Position numbers and translations under genes: made by a program
In this document: positions 1 through 7,314 of the stretch, in pieces
Numbering within the stretch: the first letter of the stretch is position 1
Layout of the letters: each line of letters starts with the position of its first letter
Notes under the pieces: model-generated
Databases searched by the model: none
Told to the model about the DNA's origin: nothing
The model's input: only the letters and a program-made list of their open reading frames with translations
Assembly: GCA_023386765.1 (NCBI GenBank)
Contig: JAEWJD010000087.1
Span: 1-17,501 of the forward strand
Origin: Pseudomonadota bacterium
GTDB taxonomy: Bacteria > Pseudomonadota > Gammaproteobacteria > Burkholderiales > Burkholderiaceae_B
DNA length: 17,501 bases
Direction of reading: 5' to 3'

Positions 1-504
1 GCCGCCCACGCCGACATCTTCGTGACGGCCACCGGCAACTACCATGTCATCACGCGCGAGCACATGGCGGCCATGAAAGACCAGGCCATCGTTTGCAATA
101 TCGGCCACTTCGACAACGAGATCGACGTCGCCTCGATCGAGAAAGACTGCCAGTGGGAAGAGATCAAGCCGCAGGTCGATCACGTCATCTTCCCCGACGG
201 CAAACGCATCATCCTGCTGGCCAAGGGTCGTCTGGTGAACCTGGGTTGCGCGACCGGGCACCCGTCGTTCGTCATGTCGTCGTCGTTCGCCAACCAGACC
301 ATTGCGCAGATCGAACTGTTCACGCGCAATGAAGCCTACACCAGCGGTCAGGTCTACGTGCTGCCCAAGCACCTGGACGAAAAGGTCGCCCGCCTGCACC
401 TGAAGAAGCTGGGCGTGCAACTGTCGACGCTGTCGCCGGCCCAAGCGCAGTACATCGGCGTGCCGGTCGAAGGGCCCTTCAAGCCGGCCCACTACCGCTA
501 CTGA
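1..504 (+). CDS. ahcY: Adenosylhomocysteinase, C-terminal part (5' end outside window)
   Basis: The frame is open from base 1 and ends at TGA 502-504, giving about 167 C-terminal residues of a protein that is usually about 470 aa. The enzyme hydrolyses S-adenosyl-L-homocysteine to adenosine and homocysteine in the cytoplasm, using bound NAD, and so relieves product inhibition of methyltransferases. Visible family signatures are the NAD-domain stretch TGNYHVIT...[11 protein letters not shown], the [13 protein letters not shown] segment, and the C-terminal tail ending KPAHYRY, whose Lys and Tyr reach into the NAD site of the neighbouring subunit in this family. metF lies downstream on the same strand, fitting the methionine cycle. 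Upstream regulation, for example by a SAH riboswitch, would be outside the window. Confidence 0.97.
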   Translation, partial: AAHADIFVTATGNYHVITREHMAAMKDQAIVCNIGHFDNEIDVASIEKDCQWEEIKPQVDHVIFPDGKRIILLAKGRLVNLGCATGHPSFVMSSSFANQTIAQIELFTRNEAYTSGQVYVLPKHLDEKVARLHLKKLGVQLSTLSPAQAQYIGVPVEGPFKPAHYRY

Positions 505-516
505 TGGATGTAGCAT

Positions 517-543
517 AGGGGTGGTCTGAGGGCTGCCCCTTTT
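517..543 (+). terminator. Weak hairpin plus T-run between ahcY and the small membrane protein
   Basis: AGGGG at 517-521 can pair with CCCCT at 536-540 and is followed by a short T-run (540-543). The stem is only 5 bp with a 14-nt loop, so at best it attenuates read-through from ahcY. A real AGGAG ribosome-binding site for the next gene follows at 547-551. Confidence 0.3.
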
Positions 544-557
544 CACAGGAGATCGAT

Positions 558-893
558 ATGGCATTGCTTCTAGTCTGGATCCTGAATGCTGTGGCGCTGC
601 TTGCCGTGGCCTACCTCTTGCCCGGCATCACGGTGGCAAGCTTCGGCTCGGCACTGATCGCCGCGCTGGTGCTGGGTTTGCTGAACATGCTGGTCAAGCC
701 CGTGCTGGTGGTGCTGACCCTGCCTATTACCGTCGTCACGCTCGGTCTCTTCCTGATCGTCCTGAATGCGCTGTTGTTCTGGCTGGCGGGCTCCATCCTG
801 CGCGGTTTCCAGGTCAGCGGCTTCTGGTGGGCCGTGGCGGGCGCGATTCTGTACAGCATCATCGCCGGCCTGCTTTCCAAACTCATACCTTGA
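558..893 (+). CDS. Small YvlD/DUF360-type membrane protein ('phage holin family' by annotation habit)
   Basis: This 111-aa, strongly hydrophobic protein has about four predicted membrane segments and typical family motifs: an N-terminal LLLVWILNAVALLAVAYLLPG, a GLLNMLVKPVL loop and a TLPITVVTLGLFLIVLNALLFWLAG core. These match the Mycobacterium-4TM/YvlD (DUF360) family. Databases often label it 'phage holin family', but nothing phage-like surrounds it and no lysin gene is present, so a lytic role should not be assumed. Its cellular role is unknown. ATG 558 is preceded by AGGAG (547-551) with good spacing. The stop TGA (891-893) shares a base with the metF start (TGATG), implying translational coupling inside an ahcY–membrane protein–metF unit. 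Confidence 0.85.
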   Translation: MALLLVWILNAVALLAVAYLLPGITVASFGSALIAALVLGLLNMLVKPVLVVLTLPITVVTLGLFLIVLNALLFWLAGSILRGFQVSGFWWAVAGAILYSIIAGLLSKLIP

Positions 894-1735
894 TGACCCA
901 AACCTCTTCCCCTGCGTTCAGCCTGGAGTTCTTCCCGCCGCGTGACATCGCGGCGCAGGAGCGACTGGTGCGTGCGGCCAAGCAGATGCTGGCCATTCAG
1001 CCGCGCTATGTCAGCGTGACCTTCGGCGCGGGCGGCTCCACCCGCGCCGGCACGGCCGAAACGGTGCGTACGCTGACCAATATGGGCTGCGATGCTGCGC
1101 CTCATCTGTCGTGCATCGGCGCCTCGCGCGGCCAGCTGCGCGACATCCTGGCGCAATACCGCGAGGCGGGCGTGCGCCGCGTCGTGGCGTTGCGCGGCGA
1201 CCTGCCCTCGGGCATGGGCGGTGATGCCGGCGAATTGCGCTATGCGGTCGAACTGGTGCGCTTCATCCGCGAGGAAACCGGCGACTGGTTCCACATCGAA
1301 GTGGCAGCCTATCCGGAAATGCACCCGCAGGCCCTCAGCCCGACGGCTGACCTGAACCACTTCGTGGCCAAGGTCCAGGCAGGTGCCGATGCGGCCATCA
1401 CGCAGTATTTCTTCAATCCCGATGCCTATTTCGATTTCGTCGAACGGGCCCGGGCGCGTGGCGTAACCATCCCCATCGTGCCGGGCATCATGCCCATCAC
1501 CAACTACAGCCAGCTGTCGCGGTTTTCCGAGATGTGCGGGGCCGAGCTGCCGCGCTGGATCCGCCTGCGCCTGGCCGAGTTTGGCGATGACAAGGCCTCG
1601 ATCCGCGCGTTCGGCCAGGATGTCGTGACCGAGCTGTGCCAGAACCTGCTGGACAACGGCGCGCCAGGCTTGCACTTCTATACGCTCAACCAGTCGGAAG
1701 CGACCATGGGCATCTGGAATAACCTGCAGCGCTGA
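893..1735 (+). CDS. metF: Methylenetetrahydrofolate reductase
   Basis: This 280-aa protein has the family's usual length. It reduces 5,10-methylene-THF to 5-methyl-THF with FAD, supplying the methyl group for methionine synthesis. Diagnostic segments in order are FSLEFFPPRD near the N-terminus, SVTFGAGGSTR (about residue 40), HLSCIGASRGQLRDIL, VVALRGDLPSG (about 100), AAYPEMHPQA, ADAAITQYFFNPDAYFDFV (about 165) and PIVPGIMPITNYSQLSRFSEM (about 200). The start at 893 was chosen over an in-frame ATG at 827 because homology begins immediately after it and it overlaps the preceding stop as TGATG. The upstream extension is a shadow of the membrane-protein gene. It sits with ahcY in a methionine-cycle unit and is followed by a strong intrinsic terminator. 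Confidence 0.97.
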   Translation: MTQTSSPAFSLEFFPPRDIAAQERLVRAAKQMLAIQPRYVSVTFGAGGSTRAGTAETVRTLTNMGCDAAPHLSCIGASRGQLRDILAQYREAGVRRVVALRGDLPSGMGGDAGELRYAVELVRFIREETGDWFHIEVAAYPEMHPQALSPTADLNHFVAKVQAGADAAITQYFFNPDAYFDFVERARARGVTIPIVPGIMPITNYSQLSRFSEMCGAELPRWIRLRLAEFGDDKASIRAFGQDVVTELCQNLLDNGAPGLHFYTLNQSEATMGIWNNLQR

Positions 1736-1740
1736 ATGCC

Positions 1741-1797
1741 CGCCGGCTTCGGGCCGGCGTCTGCCTGACGGCCACCCTTGCGGGTGGCCGTTTTCGT
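1741..1797 (+). terminator. Intrinsic terminator after metF
   Basis: Two hairpins follow the metF stop. The first is CGCCGGC (1741-1747) with GCCGGCG (1753-1759). The second has a perfect 10-bp stem, ACGGCCACCC (1768-1777) with GGGTGGCCGT (1782-1791), a TTGC loop and a following TTTCGTT. The second is a convincing rho-independent terminator. It separates the methionine-cycle genes from the hvf operon. Confidence 0.85.
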
Positions 1798-1934
1798 TGG
1801 GCTCGCGCGGGCTGTCCGGTCGTCTGGTTGCGACAGAATGCGGATGGTTTTTCGCCGTGGGCCGTCAGGAAAGGGAGACCGCCGGCGACTCTGGAGGTAG
1901 CGCCGATGGCGGCGTCCTTTTCCGGAGTTTTTCC
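1798..1934 (+). promoter_or_regulatory. Leader/presumed promoter region of the hvf operon
   Basis: The 137 bp between the metF terminator and the first hvf gene must hold the operon's promoter, because it follows a terminator. I could not find a confident sigma-70 pair or a clear ECF-type -35/-10 pair. A small hairpin (CGCC-GAT-GGCG, about 1903-1913) is followed by a pyrimidine-rich stretch. The ribosome-binding site GGAG (1924-1927) lies 7 nt before ATG 1935. Confidence 0.4.
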
Positions 1935-2246
1935 ATGTCCCGTTCCTCTCCCATCCTGTCCCTGCACACCGTTGCCGCGCTGGCTGCCGGTCTGCTCGCC
2001 ACGGCAAGCGTCACGGCCAATGCTGCCGACCAGCGTTGCGGCGCAGGCACCTGCGGTAAGAAAACCGTCCAGGACGATGCCGCCAAGATGGCGCCTCAAG
2101 GCAAGAAGAAAAAAGACGAGAAAAAGGCCCAGCAGACCACCCCGGCGCCCGCAGCCGCGAGCACGCCCGAAGCCAGTTGCGGGGCCAAGGACGCCAGTTG
2201 CGGCAAGAAGGATGCCGCGTGCAGCAAGAAGCCGGACGCCTCGTGA
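1935..2246 (+). CDS. HvfA/bufferin-type secreted Cys-rich metal-binding RiPP precursor
   Basis: This 103-aa protein has a Sec signal peptide (SRSSPILSLHTVAALAAGLLA..., predicted cleavage after TANA near residue 28). The mature part is Lys-rich and low-complexity, with five cysteines in two clusters: CGAGTCGKK just after cleavage, and CGAKDASCGKKDAACSKK at the C-terminus, separated by a Lys/Ala/Pro linker. This plan, next to an MNIO enzyme gene, matches HvfA/bufferin precursors. In that family some Cys residues are converted to oxazolone-thioamide or thiooxazole groups and the exported peptide sequesters copper. Modification here is inferred, not visible. ATG 1935 was chosen because GGAG lies 7 nt upstream and the signal peptide starts there; an in-frame ATG at 1797 lies inside the terminator region. 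Its stop overlaps the next gene's GTG. Confidence 0.8.
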   Translation: MSRSSPILSLHTVAALAAGLLATASVTANAADQRCGAGTCGKKTVQDDAAKMAPQGKKKKDEKKAQQTTPAPAAASTPEASCGAKDASCGKKDAACSKKPDAS

Positions 2247-3025
2247 TCGGCCTGGGCTATCGGCGTGAGATGGCAGACTGGGATCTGTCTGCCATCGACG
2301 CGGACTTCTTCGAGGTCGCTCCCGAGAACTGGTTGCGGCGCGATCGCGCACCTTTGCATCGCCTGCGTGCACGGGGGTGTCCGATCGCCCTGCACGGGGT
2401 GTCACTAAGTCTCGGGGGCACGCGCGCCGTCGACGCAGCCTTCCTGAAATCGGTGCGCGCCCTGATGGACGAGCTGCAAGCCGAGCACTACTCCGATCAC
2501 CTGGCTGCCAGCGGTGACGCCCATCAGCTCTATGACCTGTTTCCGATCCCCTTCACGCGGGCACAGGCGCTGCGGGTGGCCGGGCGTATCAGGCAGGTCC
2601 AGGACATCCTGGGGCAGCGCATGGCGATCGAGAACACCACCTGGTACACCAACATCGGCGACCTGAGCGAAGCCGACTTCCTGGCGGAAGTGGCCGAGCG
2701 CGCCGACTGCCGCATCCTGCTGGACCTCAACAACATCGATGTCAACCACAAGAACCATGGCGGGCACGATATCGAGGCGTTCCTGGCGCGCATTGACCTC
2801 GCGCGGGTCAGCTACCTGCATGTGGCGGGCCATGAGTTCGACGCGCGCTTCGGCCTGTTCATCGATACCCACAGCCGGCCGGTGGCACCCGCCACGCTGC
2901 AGCAGGCACGCCACCTGAACCAGGAGCACGGGCTGCCGGTCTTGCTGGAGTGGGATCACGACCTGCCGGGGCCGCAGGCCCTCAACCGGGAGTTGGCATG
3001 TCTGCGGGCTTTTTCGACTACGTGA
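2243..3025 (+). CDS. MNIO (DUF692) family multinuclear iron oxidative enzyme, HvfB/BufB type
   Basis: This 260-aa TIM-barrel protein of the DUF692 family is a mixed-valent multi-iron enzyme that oxidatively modifies cysteines of a partner peptide (the established role of MbnB, TglH and bufferin MNIOs). Recognisable segments are DFFEVAPENW (21-30), ALHGVSLSLGG (49-59), SDHLAASGDAHQLYDLFPIPF (84-104), QDILGQRMAIENTTWY (120-135), LLDLNNIDVNHKNHGGHD (159-176), HVAGHEFD (193-200), DTHSRPV (208-214) and LLEWDHDLP (234-242). Candidate metal ligands are H51, H86, E130, D161, N164, H193, H197, D208, H210 and E236. The GTG at 2243 is preferred: it overlaps the hvfA stop (GTGA) and leads straight into the conserved IGLGYRRE. 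An upstream ATG at 2177 would overlap hvfA by about 70 bp. Confidence 0.92.
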   Translation: MIGLGYRREMADWDLSAIDADFFEVAPENWLRRDRAPLHRLRARGCPIALHGVSLSLGGTRAVDAAFLKSVRALMDELQAEHYSDHLAASGDAHQLYDLFPIPFTRAQALRVAGRIRQVQDILGQRMAIENTTWYTNIGDLSEADFLAEVAERADCRILLDLNNIDVNHKNHGGHDIEAFLARIDLARVSYLHVAGHEFDARFGLFIDTHSRPVAPATLQQARHLNQEHGLPVLLEWDHDLPGPQALNRELACLRAFSTT

Positions 3026-3270
3026 GGGGGCGCAGCGAAACCATCCCTGCCGGCTATGACCCGGCCGGCATGCGGGCCTATCGCCATCTGGTCTATGTGG
3101 GTGTCAGCCAGATGCTCGACGGTGCCTTTCCGGCCTTGCGCGGCGGGCTGGGCGAAACCGCCTGGCGGTTGTTGATCAAGGCGTTCATCCGGCAGTCTGC
3201 CTGGAGCTCGCCCTACTACGGAGATCTATGCGATGCGTTTCTTGAGTTCGTTGCGCGCGAAAGTCGATGA
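2998..3270 (+). CDS. Short HvfC-like MNIO partner (DUF2063 N-terminal domain only)
   Basis: This 90-aa protein matches the N-terminal DUF2063 helical domain of HvfC/BufC partners: RAYRHLVYVGVSQMLDGAFPALRGGLGETAW and LIKAFIRQSAWSSPYYGDLCDAFLEFV. Such proteins bind the precursor and present it to the MNIO enzyme. Full-length family members are about 240-260 aa with a second domain. Here the frame ends just after the first domain, and the next 40 bp already overlap the following gene. I saw no continuation of the missing domain in another frame, so this looks like a stable short form rather than a fresh frameshift. The start ATG 2998 (MSAGFFDYV) overlaps the 3' end of the MNIO gene by 28 bp; an in-frame ATG at 2950 lies deeper inside it. 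Confidence 0.72.
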   Translation: MSAGFFDYVRGRSETIPAGYDPAGMRAYRHLVYVGVSQMLDGAFPALRGGLGETAWRLLIKAFIRQSAWSSPYYGDLCDAFLEFVARESR

Positions 3271-3709
3271 GGCCGGCCTGGGCCTGCTGTTGTTGCGGCT
3301 GTGGGTCGGCGCCGAGTTCCTGCGTGCGGGCTGGGTCAAGCTCGCAGGCGGCTGGCGGGCCCCGGACTGGTTTCGTGAACTGCCCTTTCCCTGGCCGCAA
3401 TCCTGGCTGGCCGCCGATTTCAACTGGGTGGCAGCCGGGGGCCTGGAGATCGTGTCCGGCTTGGCCCTGATCCTCGGGATGGGCGTGCGCGGGGCCGCGG
3501 CCGTACTGCTTTACGTGGTGTATGTGGCGGTGGCGGCCGTGCATTTCGATCTTGGCTGGGCAGGCTGGGACCAGATCGAGACCGAGGACGGTCAGGGGTT
3601 CAAGGTGCCGCTCATGCTGGCCCTGATGTTGCTGGTGTTGTTGACGCAGGGTGGCGGCCGCTATGGCCTGGGCCGCCTGTGCCGCGTCCGCTGCAAGCGT
3701 GATGGATAG
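3233..3709 (+). CDS. DoxX/HvfX-family inner-membrane protein of the hvf operon
   Basis: This 158-aa protein has about four membrane helices: AGLGLLLLRLWVGAEFLRAG near the N-terminus, then GGLEIVSGLALILGMGVRG, AAVLLYVVYVAVAAVHF and a C-terminal LMLALMLLVLLTQGG. The DoxX-like pattern LRLWVGxEFLRAGWVKL and the GGLEIVSGLALILG helix fit the HvfX/DoxX proteins that accompany MNIO clusters. Their exact role is not settled; a membrane-associated redox or metal-handling role is usually proposed. Between helices 3 and 4 there is a polar loop with HFDLGWAGWDQIETEDGQG. ATG 3233 follows GGAG (3220-3223) at good spacing and overlaps the short HvfC gene by 38 bp. The end overlaps the sigma-factor start by 8 bp. 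Confidence 0.82.
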   Translation: MRFLSSLRAKVDEAGLGLLLLRLWVGAEFLRAGWVKLAGGWRAPDWFRELPFPWPQSWLAADFNWVAAGGLEIVSGLALILGMGVRGAAAVLLYVVYVAVAAVHFDLGWAGWDQIETEDGQGFKVPLMLALMLLVLLTQGGGRYGLGRLCRVRCKRDG

Positions 3710-4265
3710 TGCCGGCGCCTGGGAGGCCGAGACGCTGGTGCGCTGGCGTGAGCCGATGCTGCGTTTCGCCCGCCTGCACCTGCCCTCGCCCGAGGAGGCC
3801 GAAGACGCGGTGCATGATACGTTGCTGGCCGTGCTGGCCAGCCATCCGGCCGCTGGCGATCCACGCCGTTATCTGTTCGGCGTGCTGCGGCACAAGATCA
3901 TCGATCGTTTGCGGGCCCGCTACCGGGCTCCGGTGGCCCTGCCCGATGACGAGGCGCTGGATGCCTTGCTCTTTACCGCGGGCGGGCACTGGGCGCCGGG
4001 GATGGCGCCGGCACCGTGGCGCGGGCCTGAAGATGATGCCCGCACGCGGGAATTCTTCGACCTGCTGGATGCCTGCGTGCACCGTCTGCCGCCGCATCAG
4101 GCACAGGTGTTCAGCATGCGCATGTTCCTGGAGTGCGAGGCCCCCGAGATCTGCCGTGTGCTGGGGCTCTCGCGCAGCGCCTACTGGCAGTGCCTCAGCC
4201 GGGCCCGCAAGCAGTTGCAGGCCTGTTTGAGTGAGTACGGTTTAAGCGGGGAGGGGCGCGCATGA
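3702..4265 (+). CDS. ECF-type RNA polymerase sigma factor
   Basis: This 187-aa protein has the two-domain ECF layout. Region 2 is at about residues 15-75 (EPMLRFARLHLPSPEEAEDAVHDTLLAVL, then RRYLFGVLRHKIIDRLRAR). A variable acidic linker follows, then region 4 at about 120-175 (LDACVHRLPPHQAQVFSMRMFL, EICRVLGLSRSAYWQCLSRARKQLQACL). The start at 3702 was chosen because sigma homology begins there and it overlaps the DoxX gene by only 8 bp. An in-frame ATG at 3651 would extend into that gene with Ala-rich sequence. It is distal in the hvf operon and followed by an overlapping anti-sigma candidate, so positive feedback on the operon in response to metal or oxidative stress is a reasonable inference. 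The promoter it recognises was not identified. Confidence 0.93.
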   Translation: MDSAGAWEAETLVRWREPMLRFARLHLPSPEEAEDAVHDTLLAVLASHPAAGDPRRYLFGVLRHKIIDRLRARYRAPVALPDDEALDALLFTAGGHWAPGMAPAPWRGPEDDARTREFFDLLDACVHRLPPHQAQVFSMRMFLECEAPEICRVLGLSRSAYWQCLSRARKQLQACLSEYGLSGEGRA

Positions 4266-4471
4266 AATGCCGCGACTATGTGTTCGGCCTGACATCCGGG
4301 CAATGGGACCGCGCGGCCTGGCCGCTGCGGCTGGCTGGCGGCCTGCATCGCATGATGTGCATGCGCTGCAGGCGTTTCAGTGCCAATGACGCGCGCCTGC
4401 TGGCACTGGCCGCCCGTTACCGCGGCTGGCTGGCCGGCGAGCAGGACGCGCCGCCGGCCATCGGCGATTAA
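4262..4471 (+). CDS. Small zinc-finger (zf-HC2-like) putative anti-sigma factor
   Basis: This 69-aa protein begins MKCRDYVFGLTSGQWDRAAWPLRLAGGLHRMMCMRCRRF. The H-x3-C-x2-C motif (HRMMCMRC, residues about 29-36) plus the N-terminal Cys is the zinc-binding pattern of ZAS-type anti-sigma factors. It has no membrane segment, so it would be a soluble anti-sigma factor or redox/metal sensor. The ATG overlaps the sigma-factor stop as ATGA, the usual arrangement of an ECF/anti-sigma pair. Its TAA (4469-4471) overlaps the stop of the convergent cyclo-ligase gene, so there is no space for a terminator between them. Function is inferred from motif and position. Confidence 0.8.
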   Translation: MKCRDYVFGLTSGQWDRAAWPLRLAGGLHRMMCMRCRRFSANDARLLALAARYRGWLAGEQDAPPAIGD

Positions 4472-5148
4472 CGCAGGGTGTGCGAGAACACCTTGGCGCT
4501 GCCGGCCGGGGCGCCGCCGGTCTCCAGCGGGGCGGTGGGCACCCAGCCGGCCGGCGTGAGCACGGCGGCCAATTGCACGTCGTGGGATGCCGGTTGATAG
4601 TCTTCGGGCAGCAGGCCCTCTTCCCAGGCGATGCCGATGGCGATATAGGGGTGGCCAGCCTGGTTCATGGCCGCCAGCGTGCGGTCATAGTAGCCCCCGC
4701 CGTAGCCCAGGCGATCTGCCTCGGGCGTATAGCCCAGGGTGGGCACGAGCACCACATCGGGCATCACTTCGGTATTGCCGGCGGGGACTTCGATGCCGTA
4801 GGTGCCGGCCTCCATGGGGGTGTCCGGCGTCCAGGGACGGAACACCAGCGCAGCGTCGCGCTCACGCACCACCGGCAGGCAGACCGTCAGGCCGGCTTCC
4901 TCGACCCATTGTTCCAGTAGCGGACGCAGATCAGGCTCGTCATCCATGGGCCAGTAGGCGGCGATGGTCTGCAGGCGGCGGCCCTGCGCCTCGGCACGTT
5001 CGCGTGCGACATTCAGCCAGGTGAACAGGCGCCCGCGCATCAGCAGTGCGCCCCGGCTGCGTTGGCTCAAGGGCAATTCACCGCGTTCTTGGCGTAATCG
5101 CACCCGCAGCGCGTCTGCGGTATTCTCTTCAGTATTTCTGGTCTGCAT
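4468..5148 (-). CDS. fau: 5-formyltetrahydrofolate cyclo-ligase
   Basis: This 226-aa cytoplasmic enzyme of the MTHFS/YgfA family uses ATP to convert 5-formyl-THF to 5,10-methenyl-THF, rescuing an inhibitory folate by-product. Evidence is the N-terminal basic helix (RVRLRQERGELPLSQRSRG), the AAYWPMDDEPDLRPLL segment, GTYGIEVP, and the near-invariant nucleotide/folate loop DRLGYGGGYYDRTLA (about residues 145-160), followed by IGIAWEEGLLPEDYQPASHDVQL. ATG 5148 is the only ATG before the homologous region. No clear Shine-Dalgarno precedes it. It is convergent with the hvf operon (4-bp stop overlap) and divergent from slt. 6S RNA, often beside this gene elsewhere, is not in the 42-bp gap. Confidence 0.94.
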   Translation of the reverse strand: MQTRNTEENTADALRVRLRQERGELPLSQRSRGALLMRGRLFTWLNVARERAEAQGRRLQTIAAYWPMDDEPDLRPLLEQWVEEAGLTVCLPVVRERDAALVFRPWTPDTPMEAGTYGIEVPAGNTEVMPDVVLVPTLGYTPEADRLGYGGGYYDRTLAAMNQAGHPYIAIGIAWEEGLLPEDYQPASHDVQLAAVLTPAGWVPTAPLETGGAPAGSAKVFSHTLR

Positions 5149-5190
5149 GCAGGCTGGCTGTTAAAGCGGTAAGGAATGAAGGGGCGGACG

Positions 5191-7314
5191 ATGAAGCCGA
5201 CGACTTTTGCGGGGCGTCAATCCCAACGGTATCAGAATTCCGGCGGCTTGGCCGGGGCAGGGGGCTGCAGGGTGCCGTGGCGCGGCTTGTTGCCTTTGCT
5301 GGCCTTGCTGGTGGCGGCCTGTGCGCCGGTCGATGCGCAACAGCGCGCTGCCGTGGCGGCGTCCCCCGTTTCGGCCGCCCCATCGCTGTCGCCGGTGCAT
5401 CGCGCCGACCCGGTGGCGCGCGAGGGGTTGCCTGCGGCGGCGCCCGGCGCGGCCCGGGTGGCTGTGGTCGAGGCCCGCGAGGCCATGAACCGCAAGCAGT
5501 GGTCGGCGCTGGGCCTGCTTGCGCCCCAGGCGCAAGGCGATCTGCTGGGGGCCTATCCCGAATACTGGTTGCTGCGCTACCAGTTGACGCAGCCCAGGAC
5601 GCAACGCCCCGACAAGGCCTTGCAGCGCTTTCTGTCGGCCAATGCCGGCAGCTATCTCGAAAACCGTTTGCGTACCGATTGGATGCTGGCCGCGGCGCGC
5701 AGCGGCGATTTCGATACGGTCCGCCGGCTGGGTAATGTGAAGTTGCCCAGTGCCCAGGTGCAGTGCGCCCAGCTCAACGGGCGACACATGAGCGGGCGGC
5801 GCGCCCAGGCCGGCGAGGCGCTGGCCGTCTTTGCGCCGGGGGCTGCCTGCTGGGCGCTGTTCGACCAATTGGTGGCCGATAACGTGCTGGGCTGGAACGA
5901 ACTGCTGCCGCTGCTGCGCGATGCCATCGAGGTCAATCGCACGACCGATGCGCGCAAGCTGGTGCAGTATCTGTTCGAACCGGCCGACGTCAAGACCTAC
6001 GACCTGATGATGCGCGATCCCATGAAGTGGCTGGTGCGTCAGGACAAGTCGCCGGTCGGGCGCAACGAGAAAGAGTTGGTGACGTTGGCACTGGCCCGGC
6101 TGGCGCGCAACGATGTGAATGTGGCCGACTCCTATCTGCAACGCGAGTGGGCCAGCCATCTGCCCAAGCCGCACGTGGCCTGGGTGCGTGGACAGTATGC
6201 GCTGACGGCGGCGCTGTCGCAGAACCCCCGCGCGCATGAGTGGTATCGCGCCGCCGGTGACCAGCGCATGACGGACTACAACCATGCCTGGCGTGTACGG
6301 GCGGCCTTGCGTCAGCCACGGATCGACTGGAAGGGTGTGATCGCGGCCATCGATGCCATGGAGCCGGCGCAGCAGTCCGAAGAGGTGTGGGTGTACTGGA
6401 AGGCGCGCGGACAGGCGGCGCTGGGGCAGCGTGAGGCAGCGCAGCGCGGCTACGCCAGCATTGCCGATCAGTTCAATTTCTACGGGCAGCTGGCCACCGA
6501 AGAGCTGGGCCGGCGCATTGTGCTGCCGCCGCAGGCTGCACCCATCACCGAAGCCGAGTGGCGTGAGGCGCGCAATCATCCCGGCTTGCAGCGTGCCGTG
6601 CACCTGTTCCGCCTGGGCTGGCGTGCCGAGGCCGTGCCGGAGTGGAATTTCGCGCTTCAGGGCATGACGGATCGCCAGTTGCTGGCTGCCGCCGAACTGG
6701 CGCGCGCCGAAGGCATCTACGACCGCGTGGTCAACACCTCCGAGCGCACGGCGCGCGAATACGATTTCTCGCAGCGTTTCATTGCGCCCTTCGAGGGCCG
6801 GGTGTCGGCCAAGGCACGCGCCATCGATATCGATCCGGCCTGGGTGTACGGGTTGATCCGTCAGGAGTCGCGCTTCATCATGGATGCGCGCTCGCATGTG
6901 GGGGCCTCGGGGTTGATGCAATTGATGCCCGGCACCGCCAAGTGGGTGGCTGGCAAGATCGGCATGACTGACTTCAAGCCGGGCAATGTGAACGACTTCG
7001 ACGTGAATACCGAATTGGGCACCCAGTACCTGAACATCGTGCTGCAGGGCCTGGACGGCTCGCAGATGCTGGCCAGTGCGGGCTATAACGCCGGCCCGGG
7101 CCGCCCGCGTAACTGGCGCGCGGCTTTCGGGCATCCGGTCGAGGGCGCGGTGTTTGCCGAGACGATTCCTTTCACCGAGACGCGGCTCTACGTCAAGAAC
7201 GTGATGTCCAACGCGGTCTATTACGCGGCACTCTTCAGCGGCCAGCCACAGTCGCTCAAGGAGCGTCTGGGCAGCGTGCAGCCGCCGGCCCCGGCCATGG
7301 CGTCGGCGCCATGA
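5191..7314 (+). CDS. slt: Soluble lytic murein transglycosylase (Slt70 type), probable lipoprotein
   Basis: This protein of about 707 aa cleaves peptidoglycan between MurNAc and GlcNAc, forming 1,6-anhydromuramyl products in the periplasm. A hydrophobic segment ends in a lipobox, LLALLVAAC (Cys about 44), suggesting lipid anchoring. A long alpha-helical superhelix follows (about 90-520). The C-terminal SLT domain carries [12 protein letters not shown] with catalytic Glu (about 559), [46 protein letters not shown] and [18 protein letters not shown]. The start at 5191 has AAGGGG-like sequence upstream. ATG 5176 is also in frame. GTG 5272 would give a more conventional short signal peptide. The stop overlaps cca as ATGA. 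Confidence 0.94.
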   Translation: MKPTTFAGRQSQRYQNSGGLAGAGGCRVPWRGLLPLLALLVAACAPVDAQQRAAVAASPVSAAPSLSPVHRADPVAREGLPAAAPGAARVAVVEAREAMNRKQWSALGLLAPQAQGDLLGAYPEYWLLRYQLTQPRTQRPDKALQRFLSANAGSYLENRLRTDWMLAAARSGDFDTVRRLGNVKLPSAQVQCAQLNGRHMSGRRAQAGEALAVFAPGAACWALFDQLVADNVLGWNELLPLLRDAIEVNRTTDARKLVQYLFEPADVKTYDLMMRDPMKWLVRQDKSPVGRNEKELVTLALARLARNDVNVADSYLQREWASHLPKPHVAWVRGQYALTAALSQNPRAHEWYRAAGDQRMTDYNHAWRVRAALRQPRIDWKGVIAAIDAMEPAQQSEEVWVYWKARGQAALGQREAAQRGYASIADQFNFYGQLATEELGRRIVLPPQAAPITEAEWREARNHPGLQRAVHLFRLGWRAEAVPEWNFALQGMTDRQLLAAAELARAEGIYDRVVNTSERTAREYDFSQRFIAPFEGRVSAKARAIDIDPAWVYGLIRQESRFIMDARSHVGASGLMQLMPGTAKWVAGKIGMTDFKPGNVNDFDVNTELGTQYLNIVLQGLDGSQMLASAGYNAGPGRPRNWRAAFGHPVEGAVFAETIPFTETRLYVKNVMSNAVYYAALFSGQPQSLKERLGSVQPPAPAMASAP

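Noticed and set aside
505..557. SAH riboswitch between ahcY and metF
   Set aside because: I could not find the conserved SAH-riboswitch core; only a weak hairpin is present. The expected site would be upstream of ahcY, outside the window.
558..893. Holin-like protein as a sign of a prophage
   Set aside because: There is no lysin, integrase or structural phage gene nearby, and the protein fits the YvlD/DUF360 family between housekeeping genes.
611..1675. 354-codon minus-strand frame opposite metF
   Set aside because: Metf motifs on the plus strand are complete; the antisense product is His/Arg-rich with no domain.
3233..3709. Frameshifted continuation of HvfC's missing C-terminal domain
   Set aside because: The frames overlapping the DoxX gene show no sequence resembling the second HvfC domain, and the DoxX frame is itself intact.
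5149..5190. 6S RNA beside the formyl-THF cyclo-ligase gene
   Set aside because: The 42-bp gap is far too short for 6S RNA.
5161..7134. 657-codon minus-strand open frame opposite slt
   Set aside because: It is a high-GC shadow frame. The plus strand encodes a clear lytic transglycosylase with catalytic motifs.
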